This document shows positions 1-12,300 of a DNA stretch of 14,975 nucleotides, piece by piece. Under the pieces are notes generated by a model. It did no database searches and was not told the origin of the DNA. It saw only the letters and a list, made by a program, of their open reading frames with translations. The stretch comes from an uncultured Saprospiraceae bacterium (GTDB lineage: Bacteria > Bacteroidota > Bacteroidia > Chitinophagales > Saprospiraceae). The position numbers and the translations under genes were made by a program. How positions within the stretch are numbered: the stretch's first letter is position 1; each line of letters begins with the position of its first letter. The stretch spans positions 1 to 14,975 of the forward strand of contig CAKZUM010000405.1 in the NCBI GenBank assembly GCA_937921525.1. The letters are read 5' to 3'.

Positions 1-221
1 TTTTTCTCCCGTTATATTAAATCTATTTTTCCCTTTAAATAGTATTTTTTCTCCCGTTAACTTAAATCTATTTTTCCCTTTAAATAGTATTTTTTCTCCC
101 GTTAACTTAAATCTATTTTTCCCTTTAAATAGTATTTTTTCTCCCGTTAACTTAAATCTATTTTTCCCTTTAAATAGAAATTTTTCTCCCGTTATATTAA
201 ATCTTATTTCTCTCTATAAAT
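1..221. repeat. 45-bp AT-rich tandem repeat, five copies (edge-truncated array)
   Basis: Copies begin at 1, 46, 91, 136 and 181, each opening with TTTTTCTCCCGTTA. Copies 2-4 are essentially identical (GTTAACTTAAATC in the middle). Copies 1 and 5 share the variant GTTATATTAAATC, and copy 5 decays after about 205. There are no unique spacers between copies. The second half of each unit (TTTTTCCCTTTAAATAG) resembles the first half, so the 45-mer may itself come from an older ~22-bp duplication. The array probably continues upstream of the window. It lies 135 bp before the giant gene. A role as upstream regulatory or protein-binding DNA is possible but not shown. Confidence 0.95.
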
Positions 222-234
222 TGATTCTTTTATT

Positions 235-276
235 ACCTCGTCTGATGGCTATGCAGTCTCATCGGAAGGCGTAGGT
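235..276. promoter_or_regulatory. Stem-loop in the leader of the giant gene
   Basis: ACCTCG (235-240) pairs with CGTAGGT (270-276) with one bulged T. CTGATG (242-247) pairs with CATCGG (260-265), using one G-T wobble, around a 12-nt loop. The structure is about 80 bases upstream of the ATG at 356. It is much less AT-rich than its surroundings. It could be a leader RNA structure, a terminator of an upstream transcript, or a decayed copy of a dispersed palindrome. I do not see a convincing Bacteroidota TTG/TAnnTTTG promoter anywhere in 222-355. No Shine-Dalgarno sequence stands out before the ATG, which is usual in this phylum. Confidence 0.35.
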
Positions 277-355
277 ATTTCGAATTTTCTAATAACTTTT
301 TTATTTCGTTAGCAGAATAATCACTCTATTAAAAACCCAAATAGTTAAAAAGATA

Positions 356-3300
356 ATGACTAAACTATTCAACATTCTTTTATGTTATGGTCTATCCAGA
401 GATCGAGGTCTATATTATCCCCTCTCCAAAATACTACTGGTATTCCTTTTACTATTTATTTTTTCTAATAATAGCATAGCCCAAACCTGTTCCGTCAATG
501 CTGGTGTAGATGCGACAGTCTGCCCTAATAGTGATAATTTTGCACCAATTTTAAATGTTTTCCAATTAAAAGGAAATCAATCTTCTATCAATTCCGTATC
601 GGGGACTACCCGATGGCGACTGGTGACACAACCAAGTGGCGCAAATGTGACGATCAATACCCCTACTTACCTTAGTTCCTCCGTAAGTGGAACAGTAATC
701 CCTGGTGCCTATACCTTTTCATTAGAAGTGGAGTGTAGTGATGGGGTCATAGCGATTGATTATGTAACCTATACAGTTGGGGTAGAACCAACAGAACCTG
801 TCATTTATGCTCAAGATTTAGGTTGCTACACGGGAACGCCTTTTGAAATAGAGATAAACCCCATATTAAGTTCAGAGAATACCACATTATATGTGAATTC
901 AGGAATTCAGGGTGAGACAACAAGATTAGATGCCAACACTTATTTATTTACACCTACACCTAGTACATTAGATTGCTATGGGAATAATGGATATACTTCT
1001 ACTCTTTATTATTCAATAGAAAACGAAAATGGTTGTACCAAAAGGATTTATCATACCGTAACTTATAACTATGCACTTGATGCTTTATATGCTAATGCCG
1101 TACCTGATAGAGTATGTGGGGCAACGGAATTATTCGCAGCTTGTAGCTTAAATGGGTCTGGACAATGGACTTATACAGGACCAGGAACGGTTAGTTTTAG
1201 CAGTGGAACGACTAGCGCTCGTACTAGGGTTAGCACCAGTACGCCCGGCGATTATATCTTCACGTGGACCGTGTCAGGTGGTTGTCGTTCTGGTTCTGCA
1301 CAAGTACCAGTTACCTTTTTCAACTGTAGTGGTACTTGCACGGCTGTGGATGCCTTTGCAGGAGAGGACAGAGAATATTGTGGAGCATTTCCAAGCTCTT
1401 TACAGCTAGAAGGATCTTCCTTGACAGCAGGACAAACAGGAGAGTGGACACAGATAAACGGAGCGCCTGTTACTATCAATAATAAAAACAATCCCAACAC
1501 CACCGTTACGGGTATTACCACAGGAGAAGGGCCGTATGAATTTATTTGGTTGACCTATGGCAATGGCTGTTTAGATAGAGATACCGTAGTACATACAGAA
1601 CTTCCCGTACTCGATGTTATTAGTGTTCCTTCATTTGGATGTACAATGGGGACTGGATATGTTCCTAATGAATATACTTTATTCAAAGCAACCAATTACC
1701 CCCTTAATTCTTTTTACGCCCAAGATAGCATAGAGCTTACTATATTAATCCATCAAGCACCACTAGCTGCCATAAATGCCGACGGCACTTTTATTCAACC
1801 AATAAGACCTGATTGGAAAAGTGACAAGAACGGTTGGATGCGAAGTAATATTTTAGGTAGTGGGGAGATTTCCGTTGGCATACCTTACACTTTTAATATC
1901 TCTATAGAAGACTATCTTGATGGAGAGGATTTTAGGGAATCCATCTATTTTAATGATATAGCGGATTTAGAGATTAGGTTTAGTCCTCAAAATGCCCCCG
2001 TAGGATTTTATGATATTACCACAACGGTAAAAGATCAATGCGGTTTGTATACCTATCGTGCCCAGAACGAGATTTCAACTATGGGGAACTTCCAAGCTAC
2101 CGCTGGAACAGATATAGTACTTAATTGTGGAGTGCATGAAACCACTCTAGCAGGTGTAGGCTTGAGCTACGGTGGAATACATATTGGCAAATGGACGATG
2201 CTATCTGGCCCTGGTCCTTCTCCTTTGACGGAGACCAGTCAATATGAATTTAATCCTTATCTCTCTAATTTGTTACCAGGAACTTATGAATTTCGGTATT
2301 TCAGAAATCTTTCCATGTCGGAATGTGAGCCTGCTTTTGATGATGTAAAAGTCTTGGTACCTAGCACAAATGCAGCCACGAATACGGCTATCTTAGATCA
2401 AAGCCTTGCTTGTTCGGGTGGACCCGTTGTTTTAATAGGAACGTATGATTGGGCATTGCATGGAAGTTGGCGACAGGTAAGCCCATCTATTACTTCAGAG
2501 ATACTAACAACCAGTGGTTCTAATGGGAAGGATACTTTAATCGTTACGGGCTTAAGGCCCAATACCAACTATACTTATTCTTTTACTTCTGCAAATGGTT
2601 GTGGTTCTGATGTTTCCAATGTAAGTTTTACAACCAATTCTAGTCAAGGACCTAGCTTGGCAGATATACAAGACGAAGTGGTGTGCTTGGGTAGTGCGAC
2701 TAGCTATAGCCTATCGGCAGCCTCCATTATTAATGGTATAGGTCGCTGGTCTATTGTCTCCCAACCATCTGGGGCAAATGCTAGATTTAGTAGTCCTAGC
2801 AATCCGAATACGACTATAAGTAATCTTGACAGGGGGGGCGTATATAAAATAAAATGGACCGTTTCTACGAGTTATTGTGCTGTTCCTTCAGAAGATTTTG
2901 CAAGCATTGTAGTAGGTGAATCAGTCATTCCTGATGCAGGTGAAAGTCTAAAATTATGCGATGTAAGTGTTCCCCACACAAGTATTTTGAATGCTAATAA
3001 TATAACTAGTCCTTCCGTAGGTAAGTGGATATTTTTAGCAGGACCAGATATTCCGTCTTTCAGTAATATTTATTCGCCTAAATCTAGTGTTACTTTCAGT
3101 CAATATGGTAAATATGTCTTGGCATGGGAATCTTCCATAGGTGCGGGCTGTGATCGTTTGCTAGATGCCATAGAAATTGAAATAGGCCAAGGTGCGCCAA
3201 CAGCTAATGCAGGACTTAACCAGAATCTTTGTGGAGGATCGGGATTAACCACATTAAATGCCTTGGATTTACCAGCAGGTAAACGAGGAACTTGGATTGT

Positions 3301-6300
3301 AACTAAGCTTACGGGTAGCGTAGAGGCAGCTATAACAGATCCGTCGAATCCTAATTCTACTGTTTTAATGAGTGGTGCAGGTGAGGCAACTTTAACTTGG
3401 GTAACTCAAGCTATTTCCTCTTTTTGTCCTACGAAGACCGATGAAATGACCATTAACTATTTCGGTGCAGATGCTGGAGCAGATATTTCCCGATGTAATG
3501 TTTCAACTATTTTTTTACGAGGGAATGATGTAAGTAGTATATTTGGAGCAACAGTCTCTTGGTCACTAGTTTCAGGACCCAATACGCCTATAATTACTAA
3601 TCCTAGTAATTCCACTACCTCTGTAAGTAACATAGTAGAGGGAACGTATATTTTTCGATATACCGCTTCTCGAAATTCTTCTTGTATAGATACTGATGAT
3701 ATTACCGTCAACATTAATTGTGGTCCCGTTTGTAGACCCACCTCGACAGGGGCAGACTGTGAAGGTGGTACAATTTCTCTGAATGAAATAGGCGGGAATG
3801 CTACGTCATGGTTTTGGTCTGGACCTAATGGCTTTTCTAGTAATTCCAAAAATCCAACAATAAGTAGTAACTCTACTTCTGCCATGTCTGGTACTTACAC
3901 ACTTACTGTATCTGATGCTGCTGGGGACACCAATACCTGCGATGTAGCGGTAACGGTCAACCAAAATCCTACAACAAGGGCAACAGCGACTGATCCGACT
4001 TGTACAGGTGTTGTTGCTAATAGTGATGGAAGAATTACTTTGTCTGGATACACCACAGAGAAATACCACTACGTAATAGGTAGCAGTTATTCAGGAGGGG
4101 CAACATATTCTTCCGCTTCTTCTATACCTTCAGGAGGTGTGATTGCTAGTGGACTGACCAATCCAACAAGTTCAAGAGATTATAGTATCCGAATTTTTAG
4201 TAGCAACGGCTGTTATACAGATCGAACAGTTACTTTAAATAAGACAGATTGTGGCCCTACTTGTGCAGCTTCTTATTCAGGAGCTATCTGTGAAGGAGGG
4301 AGTATTAGCCTTTCTGAAATAGGAGGCGAAGCTACTTCTTGGTCTTGGTCAGGGCCCAGTGGTTTTTCTAGTAATGCTGCCAGCCCTACGATTAGTAATA
4401 ATGTGACTGCTGCTATGGGAGGCGTATATACTGTAAATATTTCCGATGGTGCTAATTCTAATTCTTGTATCGTTAATGTAGTCGTTCATGCTTCCCCTTC
4501 TGCTTCGCCCACTACTATTATTGCTTGTGGGGAAGGAGTTAGTGCGGCTAGTTTTAATTTGTCAGATGGTAATAATACTGTGTTAGGAGGACAGACAGGT
4601 ATGGCAGTTAGCTATCATACAAGTGCTTCTAATGCTCAAAATGGAAGCAATCCCCTTACTAGTCCTTACGCAGCTAATAATGGAACGACAATATATGCCA
4701 GAGTGGAAACTACGGAGGGTTGTTATGCAACTGCAAGCGTTACTTTGGCTATTACAGCCCCTCCTACAGCCGATGCAGGATCGGATAATACGGTCTGCTC
4801 GGGGAGTGGGATTAGTTTAGATGCAAGCAGTACGGGAGGTAGCGGTGGATATAGCTATGCTTGGAATAACACCAGCACCCTAAGTACTTCGACTATCAAC
4901 AATCCTTTTGCTAATCCTGCTACAAGGACTACTTACACCGTAACCGTGACGGATAGCAATGGATGTACGGATACGGATCAAGTAATTATAACCGTCAATG
5001 ATGTACCAAGCACAAGCTGTAGTTTATTAGCACCACATAGTTTGGTAGTAAAAGATACAACAGTAGCAGGAGGGTTTGAAATGGGTTCTAATTGGACAAC
5101 AGGAAATACAGCTACCGACAATAATGTTTATACGAGTAATTTTTTATCGCCAGACAACTCTCCTTCTTTCCCTTTAGATATAACCGGACAGAATTGGAAT
5201 ATACCAGCTGGTGCTATTATTCATGGGATAGAAGTAAACTTGAGAAAATCGGAATGGGGGATCAGTTCAAAAAAATCAGTTCAAGATTATACGGTACAGT
5301 TAACCAATGGAAACAATTCTGTTGGAAGCAATTTAGCTAAAACCAATCAAAATTGGAGTACTACGGAGCAGGTCAGTACCTACGGGGGAGCAACAAATTT
5401 ATGGGGGTATAACTGGAATTACACCAATATTTCTAATTTAGGACTTCGACTACAAATGTCCGTAACGGGTGGTGGTAGATCTTCAGAAGTAGAAATAGTG
5501 CAAATAGATCAGGTACAGATTACTATTTATTATACTGATCCTATTACCTTATGTGCGGGAGAAACAATAGAGATAGCAGCTAGTACTAATGCCGATAGTT
5601 ATGCATGGACAATTGATGGCGGGGGTGCGGTAATTAGCGGACAAGGAACGGCTATGGCTGGCTTTAATTTTCCAGTAGATAATCAAATTTATCAAGTTTG
5701 TAGGACTGCTGAAAATGAATGTGGAAACTCAGAACCTTGTTGTTTTAATATAAAGGGAATCAACTGTATAGAAATTTGTGATGATGGAATAGATAATGAT
5801 AGGGATAACTTAATTGATTGTGAAGATGATGACTGTTTCGATAATAGAATCACTAGTGTAGCCAGCACCAATCCAGCTAACTGTCCTGATCTAAATGATG
5901 GTACCATTATCATTACAGCTACAGGGGAACTTGGATTATATAGTATAGATAATGGGGTGACATTCCAAACTGATCCTACTTTTACAGGGCTAGAAAGTGG
6001 CTCTTATAATATTGTCATTGGCAATCAAAGTTCCGAATGTACACTAGCTTATTCGGAGAACCCTGTCATTCTTACTGCTCCTATCTGTGTAGAAATTTGT
6101 GATAATAATCACGATGATGATGGAGATGGTCTAACAGATTGTAATGATGGTGATTGTGGCAAACCAGTCATCACTTCAATCACTCCTACGAATCCGAATA
6201 ATTGTCCTGACCAGAATAATGGTACTATCACAATATCAGCCACTGGCAGTGATTTAATCTATAGTATCAATAATGGTTTAGATTATCAAAACAGTAATTA

Positions 6301-9300
6301 TTTTGAAAATTTAGAAGCGCGTACTTATACCATTCGAGTACAAAACAGTGTAACAGGTTGTATTCTTACAGACGGTGTCGTACTTAGTGATTCAAGCTGT
6401 GATGAAGATTGTACAGATGGAATAGATAATAACGGCAATACCTTAATTGATTGTGATGATGATGTCTGTGGTAAGCCTATAATAGTAGATATCGATGAAC
6501 AAAATCCAAATAACTGCCCTACGCTAGATAATGGAATGATTACCATCATTGCTGCTGGGCCTAATTTAGAATATAGTATCAATAATGGACCATTACAAAC
6601 GGCTAGATTTTTTACCAATTTAAGAGAAGGAGACTATACTGTTCAAGTAAGAAATGCTGTTACAGGTTGCACCGCTATACATAATACAACTATCAGCTTA
6701 AGGGATCCTATCTGTGTAGAAATTTGTGATAATGGCCACGACGACGACGGCGATGGTGCCATAGATTGTTTAGATGGGGATTGTGGTCAACCGACAATTA
6801 TAAATGTTGATCCAATAAATCCAGATAACTGTCCTTACTTGAATGATGGACAGATTACTATTACTGCTTTAGGGCCTAATTTGGAATATAGCATTGATGG
6901 TGGGCTTAGTTTTGATAGCAATAATATTTTTTCTGATCTAGTTGCAAATGTTTATACAATACAAGTTAGAAACAGTATTTCTGGATGTATTGCTAATCAT
7001 ACAAATCAGATTACTTTAACAACATCAATATGTGTAGAAGAATGTGATAATGGTATTGATGACGATGGTAATGGATACATTGACTATCAAGATGATGCTT
7101 GTGATGACGATTGGCCTACAGTATTTGTACCAACTCCTAGATGGTTATGTGGGGGTAGTAGTTATATTTTTGAAGTCGAACGAATCTCCCCTAATTTTAC
7201 TTACGATTGGAATTTTGGCCCCTATGCATCCATAGCTACTGCTACTGGAATCGGACCACATACGATTGAATTTGATCCTCCTTCTGGAACAGCAGCTATT
7301 TTCCCTTCCGTCTATTTTACTGCTACCTCAGGATTAGGATATGAGGTTAGAGATACTTTTGATTTCCAAATTCGACCTGCGATTCAGATAGTAGACGTTG
7401 CAGTAAACAATCCTAATGATTGTGGTAGCAATGATGGGAATATTAGGGCAGACATCATAAAACAAGCAGATGCTTGTATTGAGTTGAGCTTAGATGGTGG
7501 TAACACTTGGTCTTTAGAAAATAAATTCTATTTCGATGGATTGCCTCCTGGAAACTACAATGTAGTTGCTCGGTATTGTGGAGAGTCCTGTACCTCATCT
7601 AATCAGATTATTACTATTGACGAAACTAGTTCTTCTACTTTATTACAAAATGATGATTTTGCGAACATTTGTCCAGCGCAAATTTATACCAATAGTGTAG
7701 TAGGAAATGATTTTATACGAAATAGAAATGTCATCTTTTCCATTGCTGCAACAACTACCAAAGGGGTCGTGACGATGGACGCTAATGGCTCTTTTGAATA
7801 TATAGTGGATGATTCTACCTACTGTGGTATTGATCAATTTAGTTATACAGCTTGTGATCTTAGTAACACTTGTTGTGCAACCGCCTTTGTTACTTTACAT
7901 CTTACAGACACAACAGATCCTATTCTAGAAAACATACCAGCAGATATCACCATAAGTTGTGATGAGGATATTCCATTACCTCCATTCATTAAAGCAATTG
8001 ATAATTGCCCTTCTATCAATATTGATAAAGAGGAAGTAAATACAAAAGGACTAAGTGGCTGTTCTTTAAATAGCTATACGATTACACGTTCTTGGACGGC
8101 TACAGACATCTGTGGTAATATGACTATGGATAAACAAGTTATTTCAGTACAAGATAATACAGCTCCTGATATTTTTAGAATATACACCTTACCTAGTGGT
8201 CAAAAACTAGTGGCAGGAGTTGCAGAGAATGTATATGAACAATGGAAAATGGTTTCCTTTCCTATTCAGTTTGATACAAGCCCACTAATATTTACACAAG
8301 TAGTATCTAATAAAGATTCCCTCCCTATTATTTCTAGAGTTAGAAACGTTTCTAGTAATCAATTTGAATTAAAAGTGCAGCAAGAAGAGAACGCTACGAC
8401 TCCACATCTAAGAGAAAAAATTGCATGGATCGCCATTGAGTCAGGTGTACAGACAAAGGACTTCCAGATGGAAGCTAAAACATTAGACATTACAGATGCT
8501 TGGTCTACGATCATTTTCGATAATGCTTTTGCTACAACACCTGCTTTATTTACTAATTTACAAAGTACCAAAGAAGTAGATCCAGGAGTTCTTACTACAA
8601 AAGATATTGGTATTGGTTCTGCTAAAATAAAAATAGAAGAAGAAACCTCTCAAGACGTTGAAGTTAATCATATAGAGGAAGATGCTGCCTATCTCGCTAT
8701 CGAACAGGTAGGTAATATAACGAATGATAAAGGAGAAATTATTGGAGAAATAGGTACTGCTGATATAGATCATCAATGGACAAGAATAAGGACGAATAAT
8801 CAGTATTATAATCCTGTCATTATTACACAAGTAGTTTCTGATAATGAGATAACACCCGTTCTTTCTAGGGTAAATATTCAGCAAGCAGGTAGTTTCGACT
8901 TACGATTGCAAGAATGGAATTTTGAGGATAATAACCATGCCGCGGAAACTATTTCTTATATGATTATCGAAGGAAGTATTCCTTTAGATGGCACAAAAAT
9001 TTGTCAATTTGGTACAGACAGTTTAGAGCTAGGAAAAGATATTATTGCCATTGATAATTGTGATCGAAATGTAAGCATTCAATATGGAGAGGAAGAAGTA
9101 CTTTCAGGGGCAACTCAACAAACTGTTCGGGTTTGGTTTGCAGAGGACGTATGCGGCAATCATACTGTTTATAGCCAAGTGGTCAATTGTGAAGGAGTAA
9201 CTCTTCGAGCGAAAGTTTATTTACAAGGAGCTTTGATAACTAATGGTAGAACTGAATTGATGCGAGATAATCTTAGAGAGAATGGTTTGCTTCCACTAAC

Positions 9301-12300
9301 AGAACCCTATACGGACATGGACGGCTTTACACATATAGGTGCTGGGGGAGGAGAAATGGTTAGTCAAGAATTATTAGATCAAACGGGGCCTACTGCTATT
9401 GTTGATTGGGTTTTTATTGAATTAAAAGACGCTAATAATTCAGAACAAGTAGTAGCTACTTGTTCCGCTCTACTTCAAAGAAATGGAGAAATCGTAACAA
9501 ATACAGGTAGTCCGATTATTAAATTCTATAATTTCCCACAAGGGGAGTACTATGTGCGAATAAGACATAGAAATCATTTAACATTAGAAACTACTTTTCC
9601 TTATGTTTTTTCTGCAAACAATACTCCTTACCTAGATTTTAATAATCCTTATTTACCAGTAAGCGGGAATCATCCAAGAGTCGAATTAGATGATAGTGGT
9701 GGGGATAAACTAGCAGCTTGGAGTGGAGACCTAAATGGAGATAATAAGACTATTTTCCAAGGGCCTAACAATGATATATTCTATATATTTCTACAAGTCA
9801 TTTCAGATAGTATAAACACAAATAATCTCAGTAATTTTATTAACCATGGTTACTCTGAAAGAGATTTTAATTTGGATGGTACCGTAATTTTTCAAGGCCC
9901 TAATAATGATCGTTCCATTCTTTTATATAATACCGTATATGTACACCCTGATAACGAAATACAACAATCAAATTTCGTTGTTACTACTGCAGCAACTGTA
10001 AGTCAGGAAAATCGCGAAGATTGCATAAGAGATAAAACACAAAGTTTCTGTGATTATGATGGAGATGGGAGATTGAATAGTTCAGATAATGATGATGATA
10101 ATGATGGGGTAGCTGATGGAAATGATGCTAATCCGTATGATCCAAATAGTGATTCTGATGGAGATGGAATAAGTGATCAAATGGAGACTGGTAATGATGG
10201 TATCTATCACTCTGGAATAGACTCTGATCCTTTAAGTCCCTGCGATCCACATCAAGACAATGGTACTTGCATTAGTATAGATACAGATGGAGATGGATTG
10301 TATTATAACTATCCTGTAAACCACGTAAAATATGATTCAAATGATCAAAATTCATGCGAACCTAATGGGACTTCCGCTATTTGTAGTTGCCCAGATGAGG
10401 ATGGAGATGGCTACGTCTTTATATGTGATAGAATAAATAGTTCAATTCCGAGAACGCTTAATATTCGAATAGAAGATTGGCAAGCGCAAGCAGCCTTGGG
10501 CAACGAATGTGGCCCTTGTCAAGAAATGACACCAACAAGTTCTTGTAATGAAGCCGTTCAATTACTAAATAGTGTCAGTAGGGCAGCTAAGGGCGCAGCC
10601 GATACAGGTAAGCCTGCCATCGTTAACTTTACTATTCCAAAAGGAAAAAACAGAAGTTTACTTCTTCTAGCCAATTTCGAAAGAGAACATTGTAATGATC
10701 CAATATATTGCACCCCTTCCAATAGTAATGGTACCTATTTAGGAGATAATTATGCATTTTCTACCGAACCTCAAATAGAAGCTAAGTTTACTGGTGAAGG
10801 TGGGAATATTTTGCAAAAAAATAAATTAGGTGCGCCAGGTATAGCCTCCTTTAGATTGGAAGATATTGTAGCTAATAATGGTTCTCAAATAAAAGGCTAT
10901 TTATCAAGAGAAAGTTATATCATTACTTTAAATGAAGCAGAGATTGATGCTTTATTAGGTGGACTAACAGAAGGAACGATTAACATTACTTTACCAGGTG
11001 TTACGACTCCTAAATACAATGCGGACGAAGCAGTTTTAATGGCTTTTGTTTTTGAAAATGTAGATCAATCGACAAGAGGTGTAGCTATGACCAGCGTTGG
11101 TTCTGATTCGGATTTAACCAATAGGGTCAATGGGAATTATACTAAAACAATTACAGATAATACAACTGGTTTAAATGCAAATCAACAAGAAGATGGGCTA
11201 TTAATACTTGGTTTCAATGGTTTAGAAGGAGCTGGTTTTAAAGCAATAGCTGGTTTTACTATTATAGAGGAAGAGATAGTTAATAATAGTACTGGTGATT
11301 TCAAAAGTTATAATGAAGGAGATGGAATTAGTGCTACTGCTCAATTTAGAAATGGACCAAATTATATAAACGAACTATCAAATTTAAGCATCCAATCGCA
11401 AGGTGATCCTAGTATAGTTTGTAATGGTGGGATGGTATTGGCATTTACCCTTAATAGTTGTGTTGAATTTGTTGCTCCAAACCCTATAGATAATGATGGC
11501 GATGGTTATTTTTCTAATAGCACGCCATACGACACAGATGATACGAACTCCTGTATTCCAGTTGTAAGTACAATATGTACAGGGATAGATAATGATGGCG
11601 ATGGTACCTACGGCAATTACCCAAGTACGGATGAATTATTTGATAGTGATGACAGTGCCCCATGTATTCCTAGTAGTACTGTTTTTGTTTGTGGTCCTAT
11701 AGATGGCGATGGCGATGGATACTATGGCAATGCTGAGAGTAGTCATGCCAACTATGATCCTGACGATACGAATAGTTGTGTACCAGAAGTTGGAACAAAT
11801 TGCTTGGGTGAAGATGTTGATAGCGACGGATACTTTACAAATTATCCTGTAAATCATAGTCAATATGATAGTAATGATAATGCCCCATGTGTACCCGATA
11901 ATACTATTTATGCGTGTTCTCCTTTAGATGCAGATGAAGATGGCTATTTTGAAAATGCACCTTCTTCTGATCCTTATTTTGATATAAACGATGCAAATGC
12001 TTGTGTGCCTATTGTTTCAGTTGTTTGTATTGGAGAAGATAGGGATGCCGATGGCTATTTTGCAAATTATCCACCAAGTCATGAACTGTTTGATTCAAAC
12101 GATGCTTACGAATGTGTGCCAAACCCAAGTATCTGTGCTACAGATCAGGATGGAGATGGCTTCTTAAGTGATACGGATCCAGACGATACCGATGCTTGTA
12201 ACCCAGAGCCTGGCAATAATAATTGTATTGCAGTAGACGAAGACTTTGATGGATATTTCGGAAACTACCCTATGGACCACGCGTTATTTGACCCAAATGA

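Noticed and set aside
1..221. Possible CRISPR array
   Set aside because: The 45-bp units are head-to-tail with no unique spacers, and no cas gene is visible.
222..355. Bacteroidota-type promoter (TTG ... TAnnTTTG)
   Set aside because: Candidates such as TAACTTTT at 293-300 lack a TTG at the right distance, so no promoter is called.
3457..3885. Reverse-strand ORF of 142 codons opposite the giant gene
   Set aside because: It is the complement of a Ser/Thr/Asn-rich coding region, shows no domain pattern, and overlaps a well-supported reading frame.
8558..8884. Reverse-strand ORF of 108 codons opposite the lectin-like region
   Set aside because: Its translation is Ile/Tyr/Phe-rich low complexity expected from the AT-rich complement, and it overlaps recognisable domains on the plus strand.
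11636..11863. Reverse-strand ORF within the calcium-repeat array
   Set aside because: Its repetitive Ile/Thr/Ala composition is the antisense shadow of the GATGGCGATGG-type repeats.
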